Below, one piece after another: positions 36,708 to 45,150 of a stretch of DNA of 64,000 nt (position 1 is its first letter; each line of letters opens with the position of its first letter). The notes under the pieces are model-generated. The model was given only the letters and a program-made list of their open reading frames with translations, did not search any database and was not told the origin of the DNA. A program made the position numbers and the translations under genes. Location of the stretch: assembly GCA_015232355.1 (NCBI GenBank), contig JADFZW010000012.1:1-64000 (forward strand), in the 5' to 3' direction. This DNA comes from Oligoflexia bacterium (GTDB lineage Bacteria > Bdellovibrionota > Bacteriovoracia > Bacteriovoracales > Bacteriovoracaceae).

Positions 36708-38282
36708 ATGAAATATTATCATCTATTACTTATATACATTATCTCTCTTCTATTCTATCTAGGATTAGTAGCTTCTATCAACACTCAAAATGTTTTTACT
36801 GCAGAAGAGATGACCGTAACTGTACTTGATCCTATATTCTTAGGATTGAGATTACAGTTCAATCATTTGTGTACAAATTTTGGTGGACATGTCTATTTTT
36901 GGATTGGCAGTAAAATACCATTTATTACTGCAGACAATTTTTTTTATGGTAGATGGTGGAAAGCAATTGGTATGAGCTTGTTGCCTTTGATATTTTTTTT
37001 AATTGTATACAAACGTTATCACATTAAAATAGTTCCCGCATTGATCGGCACTTTTATTTTTCTATGTCTTCCTGGTATAGCTGCCTACTCTTGGTTGGCC
37101 ATTGAAACAGGACTTGAATTACTGTTCGGAATGCTAGCACTCTACATTTTGAATGTGAACACAGATATATATCAAAAAAATTTATATTTCTCTCTTTTAA
37201 TTACATTAATTAGTGCAATTCTTGTGGGTTTAGCACTTATTACTTACGGTGGAGGAATTTATTTTATTCCATTAATTTATTTATCAATAATTACAAACCT
37301 GACTTTCATTAACAAAAAACACAAAAATTTTATTAAAGTATTAATCTATACTATCGTCTTTGTAATCGGAATACTTATCGCATTTTCTATACCATTTTTA
37401 TGGTGGGAAAATACTTATGCAATTTTAAAGGGTGGAAGTGAACTCGCTATTAATTTGCAAACTAGTATTTGGAGTAATTTTTATTCATTGATTGGCGAAC
37501 TCTTTGATCACGCCAACAGTTATTACTTCTTTTCAAAATTTCCGGCCATAGGTCACAAACTTTTAATCCCTTACATTTTATTTGGATTATATATATTAAT
37601 AAAAAATCAACGATTCCACCTATGGTTACCAATTTTAATTACTATTTTATTTGCTATTACATTTTACACATTTTCAGGAGGTATAATAGGTTATCGTAGA
37701 ATTTTACCATTAACAGTAATCTTTGCATTCTTAATCACCTTTGCCCTTAATGATATCTTTTTACGAATAAATAATCCTTCAAAAAAAATTGGATGGAAAT
37801 ACATAACATTTTGGGGATTAATTGTAGCACCATTCATAATTTCACTATCTGTTTATATCCAATTAAATTACTCATACTTTAAAAAAAAGGTTGTCCTTCC
37901 TGATGTAACTTGGTCTATCTTGGATGATAAAAAAAATGCATACAACGACGGAAGCAGTAGCAGTAGCAGTAGCAGTAGCAGTAGCAGTAGCAGTAGCAGT
38001 AGCAGTTCCGATGGCAGTAACAGTAATATCAGAAGTGATTTAAACCAACTTCAACAAATTGATCACGCATACAATACTAGAACTTATCAGTCTATTATAA
38101 ATTCTAGTGAACCATTTTACGCTTTAACACTCTTTAATATGCTGGCACGATTTAGAAATGATCAGCAAAAAATGATGGAATTCTCATCTGAAAAGATCAG
38201 ACATCTTTACAAAATATCTCCTAATGATCGTCACCGTTGTCGAAATTCATTTCTTTGTTTTAATGTTGGTTCTAAATATTAA
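36708..38282 (+). CDS. Polytopic membrane protein with poly-Ser loop
   Basis: A 524-residue integral membrane protein with about ten helices over residues 1-395. The first loop (NTQNVFTAEEMTVTVLDP) and the general layout resemble GT-C glycosyltransferases, but no catalytic motif is certain. A soluble C-terminal segment begins near residue 400. It contains a poly-serine tract (residues ~416-434) from nine AGCAGT hexamers (37953-38006), and the final part has CRNSFLCF. The gene is divergent from the AlbA_2 regulator and may be its target. The function is unknown. Confidence 0.7.
   Translation: MKYYHLLLIYIISLLFYLGLVASINTQNVFTAEEMTVTVLDPIFLGLRLQFNHLCTNFGGHVYFWIGSKIPFITADNFFYGRWWKAIGMSLLPLIFFLIVYKRYHIKIVPALIGTFIFLCLPGIAAYSWLAIETGLELLFGMLALYILNVNTDIYQKNLYFSLLITLISAILVGLALITYGGGIYFIPLIYLSIITNLTFINKKHKNFIKVLIYTIVFVIGILIAFSIPFLWWENTYAILKGGSELAINLQTSIWSNFYSLIGELFDHANSYYFFSKFPAIGHKLLIPYILFGLYILIKNQRFHLWLPILITILFAITFYTFSGGIIGYRRILPLTVIFAFLITFALNDIFLRINNPSKKIGWKYITFWGLIVAPFIISLSVYIQLNYSYFKKKVVLPDVTWSILDDKKNAYNDGSSSSSSSSSSSSSSSSSSSDGSNSNIRSDLNQLQQIDHAYNTRTYQSIINSSEPFYALTLFNMLARFRNDQQKMMEFSSEKIRHLYKISPNDRHRCRNSFLCFNVGSKY
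37953..38006 (+). repeat. (AGCAGT)9 microsatellite encoding poly-Ser
   Basis: Nine perfect AGCAGT units, 54 bases, read in frame as 18 serines. Perfect identity of all nine suggests recent slippage expansion. Confidence 0.97.
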
Positions 38283-38421
38283 TAACCAATTATATTTGTC
38301 TTTCTCCTGTTTTCCATCTGGGAAAGTTTTATTGCACAACCTGTAGGTCATGTTAAACTTATCATTATAGGTCAGAAAATAAATTTTATTTATATTATAG
38401 TATCTAACATGGAATAAAAGT
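38283..38421. other. Intergenic leader of the Glt-like cluster
   Basis: 139 bases ahead of the barrel gene. TAGGTCA occurs twice (around 38344 and 38369), and a third copy lies before the second gene of the cluster near 39190. No good promoter match was found; the repeated heptamer may be chance. Confidence 0.3.
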
Positions 38422-39177
38422 ATGTATTCAAAGCATTTAAAATCGCAATTAATTATTTGTTTTATTATTTACATCATCACCATTAGCAGCACTCTCATAA
38501 TTGAAGATTTAATATCGGCAAACATAGCATCTGCCGGTGAGGGTTCACTTTATAATTTTAAATGGCTTGATCAAGATAAAAAGGTTTATGTATTACAAAA
38601 TAGAAAATTTAGAAAAAAAAGTTCATTATATATAATGGGTGGTGGAGGATTTTCTCCTGATGAAACCTATCTTACCTCATATAATTTACAAGCGAGAGCT
38701 GGATATTTTTTCACTGAAGATTTTGGTCTTGAATTACTCTATGGTAAAAATTTTGGCAGTGAAAACAATGATGCAAAATCAGTAAAATCAGCAGGTGCAA
38801 TTCCATTTTATAGAGATGTTCAAAGTTATTATGGTGGTTTATTATTATGGTCACCCTTCTATGCTAAAATGAATACTTTTAATACAATTATTTATTTCGA
38901 TATAATATTTGGTCTTGGTGCTTCGAAAATTACAGAAGAAAATAATAAAAATCATTTGGATAGCGGTAATACTTTAACTTCAAAAACTATTGAAAATCAT
39001 ACTGCTTTTCTTTGGAATATCGCTAGTAAAATTTATTTAACCCAAACCTATGCTTTTCGCATAGATTTACTCTCTCAAAATTATCAAGCAAGACGATCTT
39101 TAAAAAGTGCCAGTGAATCAGATCAAATTTGGTATCGTCATTATGACTTAACACTCTCATTTTGTGTAACGTTTTAA
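38422..39177 (+). CDS. Outer-membrane beta-barrel protein of the Glt-like cluster
   Basis: A 251-residue protein with an N-terminal signal segment (residues ~12-40). Alternating strands run to a terminal aromatic-ended strand (YRHYDLTLSFCVTF), typical of outer-membrane barrels. KVYVLQNRKFRKKSSLYIMGGGG and LQARAGYFFTEDFGLELLYG resemble the small barrel family common in myxobacteria and Bdellovibrio (TIGR04565-like), to which I believe GltA/GltB are related. It opens a six-gene + strand series whose later members match GltC to GltG in type and order. It probably forms the outer-membrane part of that complex. The 138 bases before it carry no certain promoter. Confidence 0.72.
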   Translation: MYSKHLKSQLIICFIIYIITISSTLIIEDLISANIASAGEGSLYNFKWLDQDKKVYVLQNRKFRKKSSLYIMGGGGFSPDETYLTSYNLQARAGYFFTEDFGLELLYGKNFGSENNDAKSVKSAGAIPFYRDVQSYYGGLLLWSPFYAKMNTFNTIIYFDIIFGLGASKITEENNKNHLDSGNTLTSKTIENHTAFLWNIASKIYLTQTYAFRIDLLSQNYQARRSLKSASESDQIWYRHYDLTLSFCVTF

Positions 39178-39214
39178 TTTTTTCAATTTTTAGGTCATAA
39201 AAAGGATATGAAAA

Positions 39215-40627
39215 ATGTTTTACTTTAAAAATAAATTATCTGATAAAGCTATCTTAATTATTATGTTTATATTTGCATTTACTTTCACAAAAACATGGGC
39301 CCGTTCCAATATTGATGGTGTCTCAGAGCTAATGGAAAATGGATTGTATTTTAGTAGTTGGCCAATTGTTCGTGAGGATTTGAAACGAAACAATTTGAGA
39401 TCAGAGACTGCTGATTTTGTCTTATCACAAGTAATTTTTAAAATGGGTGCCAAACATATCGAAAGCATTTTATCTGATGATAAAAATTTTAAAACTAATG
39501 GTCTCCCCTCTCTAAAATATATTTGGGCGAAAATATTGTTTAAAAAAGGACAATACGAGGCGGCCATTAAAATAATTCGTTCTATGCCTGAAGATAGCTC
39601 CATTCGTGCTCTTAGCTATTTAATCGAAGGTAGTGCATTGGTATTTATTGATCGTCCAGAAGAGGCATTCGATATATTTGCCGATTGTATAAACAAATCA
39701 AATAAATCACTCTCTCGTGCTAAAACTAAAAGCGAGAAAAGAATTTTAGAAGTAAATAAAGATTACTGTTTAGTTGGTGCTGCTCGAATTTTATTTTCTC
39801 AAAAACAATTTGTCTCTGCTTACTTAGCATATTTGGATTTAAGTAAAGAGTCTTACATTTGGCCAGAAATTTTATTAGAAGAAGCGTGGAATAGTTATTA
39901 CCTAAGAGATTTTAATCGTACATTAGGAAAGTTAGTTACCTATCACGCACCTTTTTTAAGAGGAGTTTTTTATCCAGAAGCAGAAGTTTTATTAGCACTA
40001 ACATATTTACGAATGTGTTTATGGGGTGATGTAAAGAGAGTAGTTGATGAATTTTACAGTAATTTCGAAGATAGTTTTGAACAAGTAAAAAAATACATGA
40101 GTAGTGTAGATGGAAACCATCAACACTTTTATAAATTAGCTATTCAAAAACTTCAAGGCAAATATTTAGAAAATAGAACATTAGATAAAATTATCGATTC
40201 TATTGTTCATGAGAATGCTTTTAATGAAATGAGAATCTCTCTAGAAGAGGGTGAAAATGAAGAAAACTTGGTAGGCAATAACAATAGCAAAGTTGCAGCT
40301 GGAGTTAATCCAAACAATATAAGAAAATATTTAAGTTTCTCACTAAACGAACATCGTAGATTAATGGGTGAATATGTTTTAGATAAAGTAAAAAAGAAAC
40401 TTAAAGAATTAGATAAAGCATTTAAAGATATGAGTTACATAAAATTAGAAGTTTTGGCCCATGAAAAGAAAAAACTTTATGCTTTTGATGAGAGAACGGC
40501 CCGTGAAAGAGGAGATGTTAAATTTTTAAAACGAAATGAAAAGCAATATTTTTGGACTTTTAATGGTGAGTTTTGGGCCGATGAATTGGGTGATTATGTT
40601 TTTGCTTTAGGTTCGGAGTGTGAATAA
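39215..40627 (+). CDS. Periplasmic TPR-like protein (GltC position)
   Basis: A 470-residue protein with a signal peptide (residues ~10-31, ending TWARS). Helical repeats of TPR or Sel1-like style occur across residues ~75-290, for example YIWAKILFKKGQYEAAIKII and AYLAYLDLSKESYIWPEILLEEAWNSYYLRDFNRTLGKL. The last ~130 residues form a charged coiled region ending FWADELGDYVFALGSEC. In Myxococcus, GltC is a periplasmic TPR protein that works with the GltA/B barrels. Position next to a barrel gene supports the comparison, but no alignment was run. Its stop overlaps the next start by one base (TAATG). Confidence 0.72.
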   Translation: MFYFKNKLSDKAILIIMFIFAFTFTKTWARSNIDGVSELMENGLYFSSWPIVREDLKRNNLRSETADFVLSQVIFKMGAKHIESILSDDKNFKTNGLPSLKYIWAKILFKKGQYEAAIKIIRSMPEDSSIRALSYLIEGSALVFIDRPEEAFDIFADCINKSNKSLSRAKTKSEKRILEVNKDYCLVGAARILFSQKQFVSAYLAYLDLSKESYIWPEILLEEAWNSYYLRDFNRTLGKLVTYHAPFLRGVFYPEAEVLLALTYLRMCLWGDVKRVVDEFYSNFEDSFEQVKKYMSSVDGNHQHFYKLAIQKLQGKYLENRTLDKIIDSIVHENAFNEMRISLEEGENEENLVGNNNSKVAAGVNPNNIRKYLSFSLNEHRRLMGEYVLDKVKKKLKELDKAFKDMSYIKLEVLAHEKKKLYAFDERTARERGDVKFLKRNEKQYFWTFNGEFWADELGDYVFALGSECE

Positions 40628-43569
40628 TGTTTAAAAAAAATAATATTTTATTTAGTATTTTATTTAGTATTTTATTTAATACTAATTTTACTCTAGTAAC
40701 AACGGCCGCTACCGCTGCTGATGTTGACAACAATCGAGAACAACTCTTAAATGTTTTAGATGAAGAATTGAAAGAGGTTTCACGTCTCTCCAAACATAGC
40801 GGACATAATGATCCTAATATTTTACTTCGAATGGCAGAACTTTATTTAGAAAAAGCAAGAATCACTAGAGACAAGGAAAATGAAATTATCTTTAAATCTG
40901 AGAGTGCCAGTAGGAGTAAAGTTAATCGCAAGGAAATTTATAAAGGATCCTATGAGCTCTTTCAAAAAGCGCAAAAGACTGCCACTTACATTGTTCATAA
41001 ACATAAGAACTTCGATAAACGTGGTGAAGTTTATTACATAATGGCCTTTAATGCCAAAGAATTTAATGAAAATGATAAAGCAAAAAAATATTTTAAATTG
41101 GCCATAACAAGTTCTCAAGATGGTACTAAAACAAACAATAAAGCGAATTTGGCATTAGCAGAACTTTTCATGAATGATGAGGATTATAGAGAAGCAAAAA
41201 ACGTATATGAAAAATCCTTAACTGATAAAAATGATAAATGGTGGACTAAAGATGCTTACAATCTTGCCTATGCTTATTATAAATTAGGCGATTATAATCG
41301 TTCTATTTCTCTTCTCAAAGAGGTCTTTAAATTAAGTTCTTCCTCAGCATACATTAACATGAGTAAAAGTGTTTTAAATATCTTGGCGGTAGTTTGTAGC
41401 GATGCTGACCGTATTGATGAGGCCATCAGCTTTTATGAGGCCCAAAAGCAAGATATCTCAAGATACTTGATTAAAATTGCTAAAAATATAATGGAGAAGG
41501 GTCAATCTACTAAAGCAGAAAAGGCATTGGATAATGGTTTTAAGGTAGTAAAGAGTGATGAAGAGAGAGTTAAAATATTGATTCTCTATTTAGAGTTATA
41601 TAATAAATTTGAACGCTATGAAAAACATTTAGATGTTGTTAAACGACTCAAAGACTATGATCAAAAAAATATTGTAAAATTAGATAGCGATACTATTGAA
41701 ACTATCATCTCTCAATCTCAAAAAATGAGTTCCACTTTACAAAAGCAATTAATCTCCCCTACATATGCCCATGATGAAAGTGGACGCGCCCAGAGAGGCG
41801 AGATGGTTTTAGAATATTTCTCTGTTTTAGCATATTTTAAGAAGACTAAAGAATATGAGTATCAGTTTTTTAAAGCAGAAACTTACTATGCTTTAGGAAA
41901 ATATGATTTAGCATTAAATGAATACATCAAAGCTTTCGATGGTGCCAGCGAAGCAAAACATGACAAGTTTAAAAATCTCTCTATCGAAGGCATAATCTCA
42001 ATTATTAATAATAAAAATTTTAGTGGGGAAAATCGCGACAAATATTTAACTGCTGCATATGAAAGATACTTAAGTACAGAAGGTAAATCCCAAAAGGCAA
42101 AAGAAAATAGAAATAAGATTTTTCAACGTTTATACAATCTCTACTTTAAAGAAAAGAAACTAAAAGATGCTGAAGCGCTACTACTCAAATATAAAAAAGA
42201 GTTTCCCCAAGAGGGAAAAGTGCAAGAGACTATGCTGGGAATGTTGATGGAAAAATATGATAAGGAAAAGATGAATAGCGATTTTATGCGAATGGCACTC
42301 TTAATTCAAAATGGAGAATTTGGAAACGTCAGTGAAGGTTATAAAAAAGAGGTAGAACAATATCTATTAACTTTAAAATTTAAGGAAGTAGAAACACACC
42401 ATCAAAAGGGAGAAAAAGATCAGGCATTAGTTGGATATTTAAAGATCTATAATGATAAAAATAATACTGAAACTGCTAGAAAAAATGCCGCTTACAACTT
42501 GGCAATTTTACAACATGAGAAGACCAATGTTTTAGAAAGTTATAAGTGGGCCATTACCTCTTCAAAAATGATGAATTCTGATGAGATTAAAAAATTTGAA
42601 ACTAGTTTTACAGTAATCGTAGCGGAGTTATTTAATCGCCTATATTTAAGTGAAGCGGCCAAATTATCTGAACATATTTTTCATAAATTATGCTTTAAAG
42701 GTGTAAACTCTCAAAAGATAAATGTCTTTTATAAAAATGCCATCTTGGTTTACTTAGCAGATAATCGAATCGATGAAGCACTTTTATTAGTTAAAAAGAG
42801 TGATCAATGTAATATACCTCCAAGATATATTAAAGAAACTGGAATGGAATTACTTAAATCATTAACTAGGTTAAAACGCTATGACACCTTCGAAGGATTA
42901 ATAAAATATCTTGATAATGGATCCTACATTCCTTACTTAATTAAAGCTTATGCCGATTTAAGAGATGCTTATTTGAAATCTGCACGTTTTGATGAGGCCA
43001 AAAATGCTGAAACAAAAATGTTAAAATACTATTTCGATAGTAAAAAACGTTCAGAAAATATTGAATTAGAAGATTTGGATGAGATCGCTAAAATTTTTAT
43101 TGCAAGATTAAATGAAAAGGCAGAGGAATTCAAAAAAATAGCTTTAAGTTATCCAGAGGAACAATACAATAAAACATTGAAACTTAAACTAGCAAAATTA
43201 GATGAATTAACTAAAGAAGGAAATGCAATTTTAGAAACTGGATCTGGAACTGGTATTCTTCACAGTTATAAAATACTTAGTGAGTGCTACGCTAGACTTG
43301 CAAATGAAATTGAAACTTTTATTCCTCCTGGAAAATCACCTGAATATATCGAAAGTTTTAAAAATACGATGACTAAAGTTTCAATTCCACTTAAAAATAG
43401 GGCCAACGATTTTTCACGCGATGGTCGTAAATTGATAATGGATAATAATATTTTATCGGATAACAACATGTTTTTTCAATTTACCCAAAAAAATCGTGAT
43501 CAAAATCATGATGTACCTGGAAGCTATTACGAAGCAGGAATTTTAATGGATAGAAGAGGAAGTAAATAA
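40627..43569 (+). CDS. Large TPR protein (GltD/AgmU-like position)
   Basis: A 980-residue protein with a signal peptide (residues ~8-30, ending TTAATAADV) and tetratricopeptide repeats through most of its length. Examples are YYIMAFNAKEFNENDKAKKYFKLAI, DAYNLAYAYYKLGDYNRSISLLKEV and YQFFKAETYYALGKYDLALNEYIKAF. The C-terminal ~150 residues are helical and end in PGSYYEAGILMDRRGSK. The size, TPR content and position before a TPR lipoprotein parallel GltD (AgmU) of the Myxococcus gliding complex. It would sit in the periplasm and act as a scaffold. It is coupled to both neighbours by one-base stop/start overlaps. Confidence 0.78.
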   Translation: MFKKNNILFSILFSILFNTNFTLVTTAATAADVDNNREQLLNVLDEELKEVSRLSKHSGHNDPNILLRMAELYLEKARITRDKENEIIFKSESASRSKVNRKEIYKGSYELFQKAQKTATYIVHKHKNFDKRGEVYYIMAFNAKEFNENDKAKKYFKLAITSSQDGTKTNNKANLALAELFMNDEDYREAKNVYEKSLTDKNDKWWTKDAYNLAYAYYKLGDYNRSISLLKEVFKLSSSSAYINMSKSVLNILAVVCSDADRIDEAISFYEAQKQDISRYLIKIAKNIMEKGQSTKAEKALDNGFKVVKSDEERVKILILYLELYNKFERYEKHLDVVKRLKDYDQKNIVKLDSDTIETIISQSQKMSSTLQKQLISPTYAHDESGRAQRGEMVLEYFSVLAYFKKTKEYEYQFFKAETYYALGKYDLALNEYIKAFDGASEAKHDKFKNLSIEGIISIINNKNFSGENRDKYLTAAYERYLSTEGKSQKAKENRNKIFQRLYNLYFKEKKLKDAEALLLKYKKEFPQEGKVQETMLGMLMEKYDKEKMNSDFMRMALLIQNGEFGNVSEGYKKEVEQYLLTLKFKEVETHHQKGEKDQALVGYLKIYNDKNNTETARKNAAYNLAILQHEKTNVLESYKWAITSSKMMNSDEIKKFETSFTVIVAELFNRLYLSEAAKLSEHIFHKLCFKGVNSQKINVFYKNAILVYLADNRIDEALLLVKKSDQCNIPPRYIKETGMELLKSLTRLKRYDTFEGLIKYLDNGSYIPYLIKAYADLRDAYLKSARFDEAKNAETKMLKYYFDSKKRSENIELEDLDEIAKIFIARLNEKAEEFKKIALSYPEEQYNKTLKLKLAKLDELTKEGNAILETGSGTGILHSYKILSECYARLANEIETFIPPGKSPEYIESFKNTMTKVSIPLKNRANDFSRDGRKLIMDNNILSDNNMFFQFTQKNRDQNHDVPGSYYEAGILMDRRGSK

Positions 43570-44540
43570 TGAGAGTAATTTCGTGGTTATTATCTGTAAT
43601 AATTTTAATTTTTATAATGTATTCTTGTTCCAGTGGATCAACTATAAACGATGGTAAATCAAAAAAATACTATGGTGATAGCAACACAGACGAAGGAGAT
43701 ACAGAAACCGCAGGCGCAGGCGCAGAATTTAAATCCATTCCCAAAAAAGTAATTATCCCAAATGCAGTTGAATATGATTATTTAAAAGATAATTATGAGT
43801 TCACAAATAACAATAATAAAGGAGCAACTACAACTATTTTAGATCGTGAAACTCTAAATAAGCATTCAGCAAATGTTTTAGAAGATTTAATAAACGATAA
43901 CGGTACTACTAGCAAAAACAATTCTGCAAATGATCCTTTTATAAAAGCATTTTCTTTTTGTTATCTAAAAAAATTCAACGAATCAAAAGATGAGATTAAA
44001 AAACTGTATTGGGAATATAAGAATTTTCCCACCTATTGGAATTTAGTTGGTAGTTGTTATCTTTTAGAGGGTAATATTCCTAAAGCACGTCTCTACTACA
44101 ATAAAGCACTCGAAATCGATCAAAACTATACTCCTGTATTAAATAATCTAGGCGTTTTATATTTAAAAGAAAAACGTGAACAAAAAGCATTGGCCGCTTT
44201 TCTTAAGGCCAGCAAGAGCAGCTCTTTTGCCATTACTCCAATTTATAATTTGGCAAATTTATATTTAAAATATGGCCTAGTAGAAAAAGCACTTCCTCTA
44301 TATCAAACCCTTTATTCAAACTACACTTCTTCTAATAATACCAACAGCAACAACAGTGACGAAAATTCTAATGACAAAATTTTTCCTGAATTAGCATTAA
44401 ATTACTCCTATGCGCTTATACTTAGTGGACAAGAAATACGCTCAAAGGATGTATTTAATAGCATTGATTTTAGTAGAGTAAAAGAAAATCCAAAATTGGA
44501 AAAAAAATATTATGAGATTAGAAATTTTATTAGCAATTAA
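43569..44540 (+). CDS. TPR lipoprotein (GltE/AglT-like position)
   Basis: A 323-residue protein. The N-terminus (VISWLLSVIILIFIMYSCSSG) is a lipoprotein signal with a lipobox-like MYSC, so Cys20 is the likely lipid anchor. A polar linker runs to ~residue 120. TPR units follow: WNLVGSCYLLEGNIPKARLYYNKALEID, TPVLNNLGVLYLKEKREQKALAAFLKA and PIYNLANLYLKYGLVEKALPLYQTLY. Myxococcus AglT/GltE is also a TPR lipoprotein located between AgmU/GltD and GltF, which fits here. It starts on the stop of the preceding gene. Confidence 0.78.
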   Translation: MRVISWLLSVIILIFIMYSCSSGSTINDGKSKKYYGDSNTDEGDTETAGAGAEFKSIPKKVIIPNAVEYDYLKDNYEFTNNNNKGATTTILDRETLNKHSANVLEDLINDNGTTSKNNSANDPFIKAFSFCYLKKFNESKDEIKKLYWEYKNFPTYWNLVGSCYLLEGNIPKARLYYNKALEIDQNYTPVLNNLGVLYLKEKREQKALAAFLKASKSSSFAITPIYNLANLYLKYGLVEKALPLYQTLYSNYTSSNNTNSNNSDENSNDKIFPELALNYSYALILSGQEIRSKDVFNSIDFSRVKENPKLEKKYYEIRNFISN

Positions 44541-44552
44541 AGGTGAGAACAT

Positions 44553-45122
44553 ATGAAAATATCATTAAAAAAAGATATAAACACATCAAGATCAAGATTA
44601 TTGTTTTTGAGATTTTGTATTCTTTTAACTTTAACTGGAATTTCTACTAGTATCGCTAATATCTCCCTCGCATATGATGATTTCGATGCTGATGCTAATG
44701 AAATAAGAAGAGAAGTTATTAAACCTAACAACTCTCATATCATAGGTACACTTGTTAGCGAAAACAGTTATAATAAAAAAAACAACACAAAAAAAAATAA
44801 TATCAAAAATGATAGATCCCTAGCTTCCTCTGAAAATAATGAAATCGAACAAATAATTTCAGATGATGATGTAGCAGTAGTAAAAAAAAGTAACAACAAC
44901 AACAATAACAATGGCGAAAAAGCTGCAACTAAAGATAAAAATGTTATTAAATATAAAAATTTTGAAAAATTTAATTTTGATGAATTGGATGTCTCTGGTG
45001 ATGGTGCCAGCGAAGGAGGAATTTCAATAGCTCCAAGGGAGGAACGCAAGTATCAAAACAAACTCCCAGAAAAAAACAACTTTAATAATGAATTTAAAAA
45101 AACTATAGACAGTATCAATTGA
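44553..45122 (+). CDS. Small exported protein (GltF position)
   Basis: A 189-residue protein with a hydrophobic signal segment (residues ~13-36, FLRFCILLTLTGISTSIANISLA). The rest is highly polar and Lys/Asn-rich (KKNNTKKNNIKND, KKSNNNNNNNGEK), followed by a more conserved-looking end (YKNFEKFNFDELDVSGDGASEGG). I recognise no domain. Its place between a TPR lipoprotein and an FHA/TonB-like gene corresponds to gltF in Myxococcus, a poorly conserved periplasmic protein. AGGTGAG lies ahead of ATG 44553. Confidence 0.6.
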   Translation: MKISLKKDINTSRSRLLFLRFCILLTLTGISTSIANISLAYDDFDADANEIRREVIKPNNSHIIGTLVSENSYNKKNNTKKNNIKNDRSLASSENNEIEQIISDDDVAVVKKSNNNNNNNGEKAATKDKNVIKYKNFEKFNFDELDVSGDGASEGGISIAPREERKYQNKLPEKNNFNNEFKKTIDSIN

Positions 45123-45150
45123 TTAAATTGATCAAGGAGCATTTAAAAAA

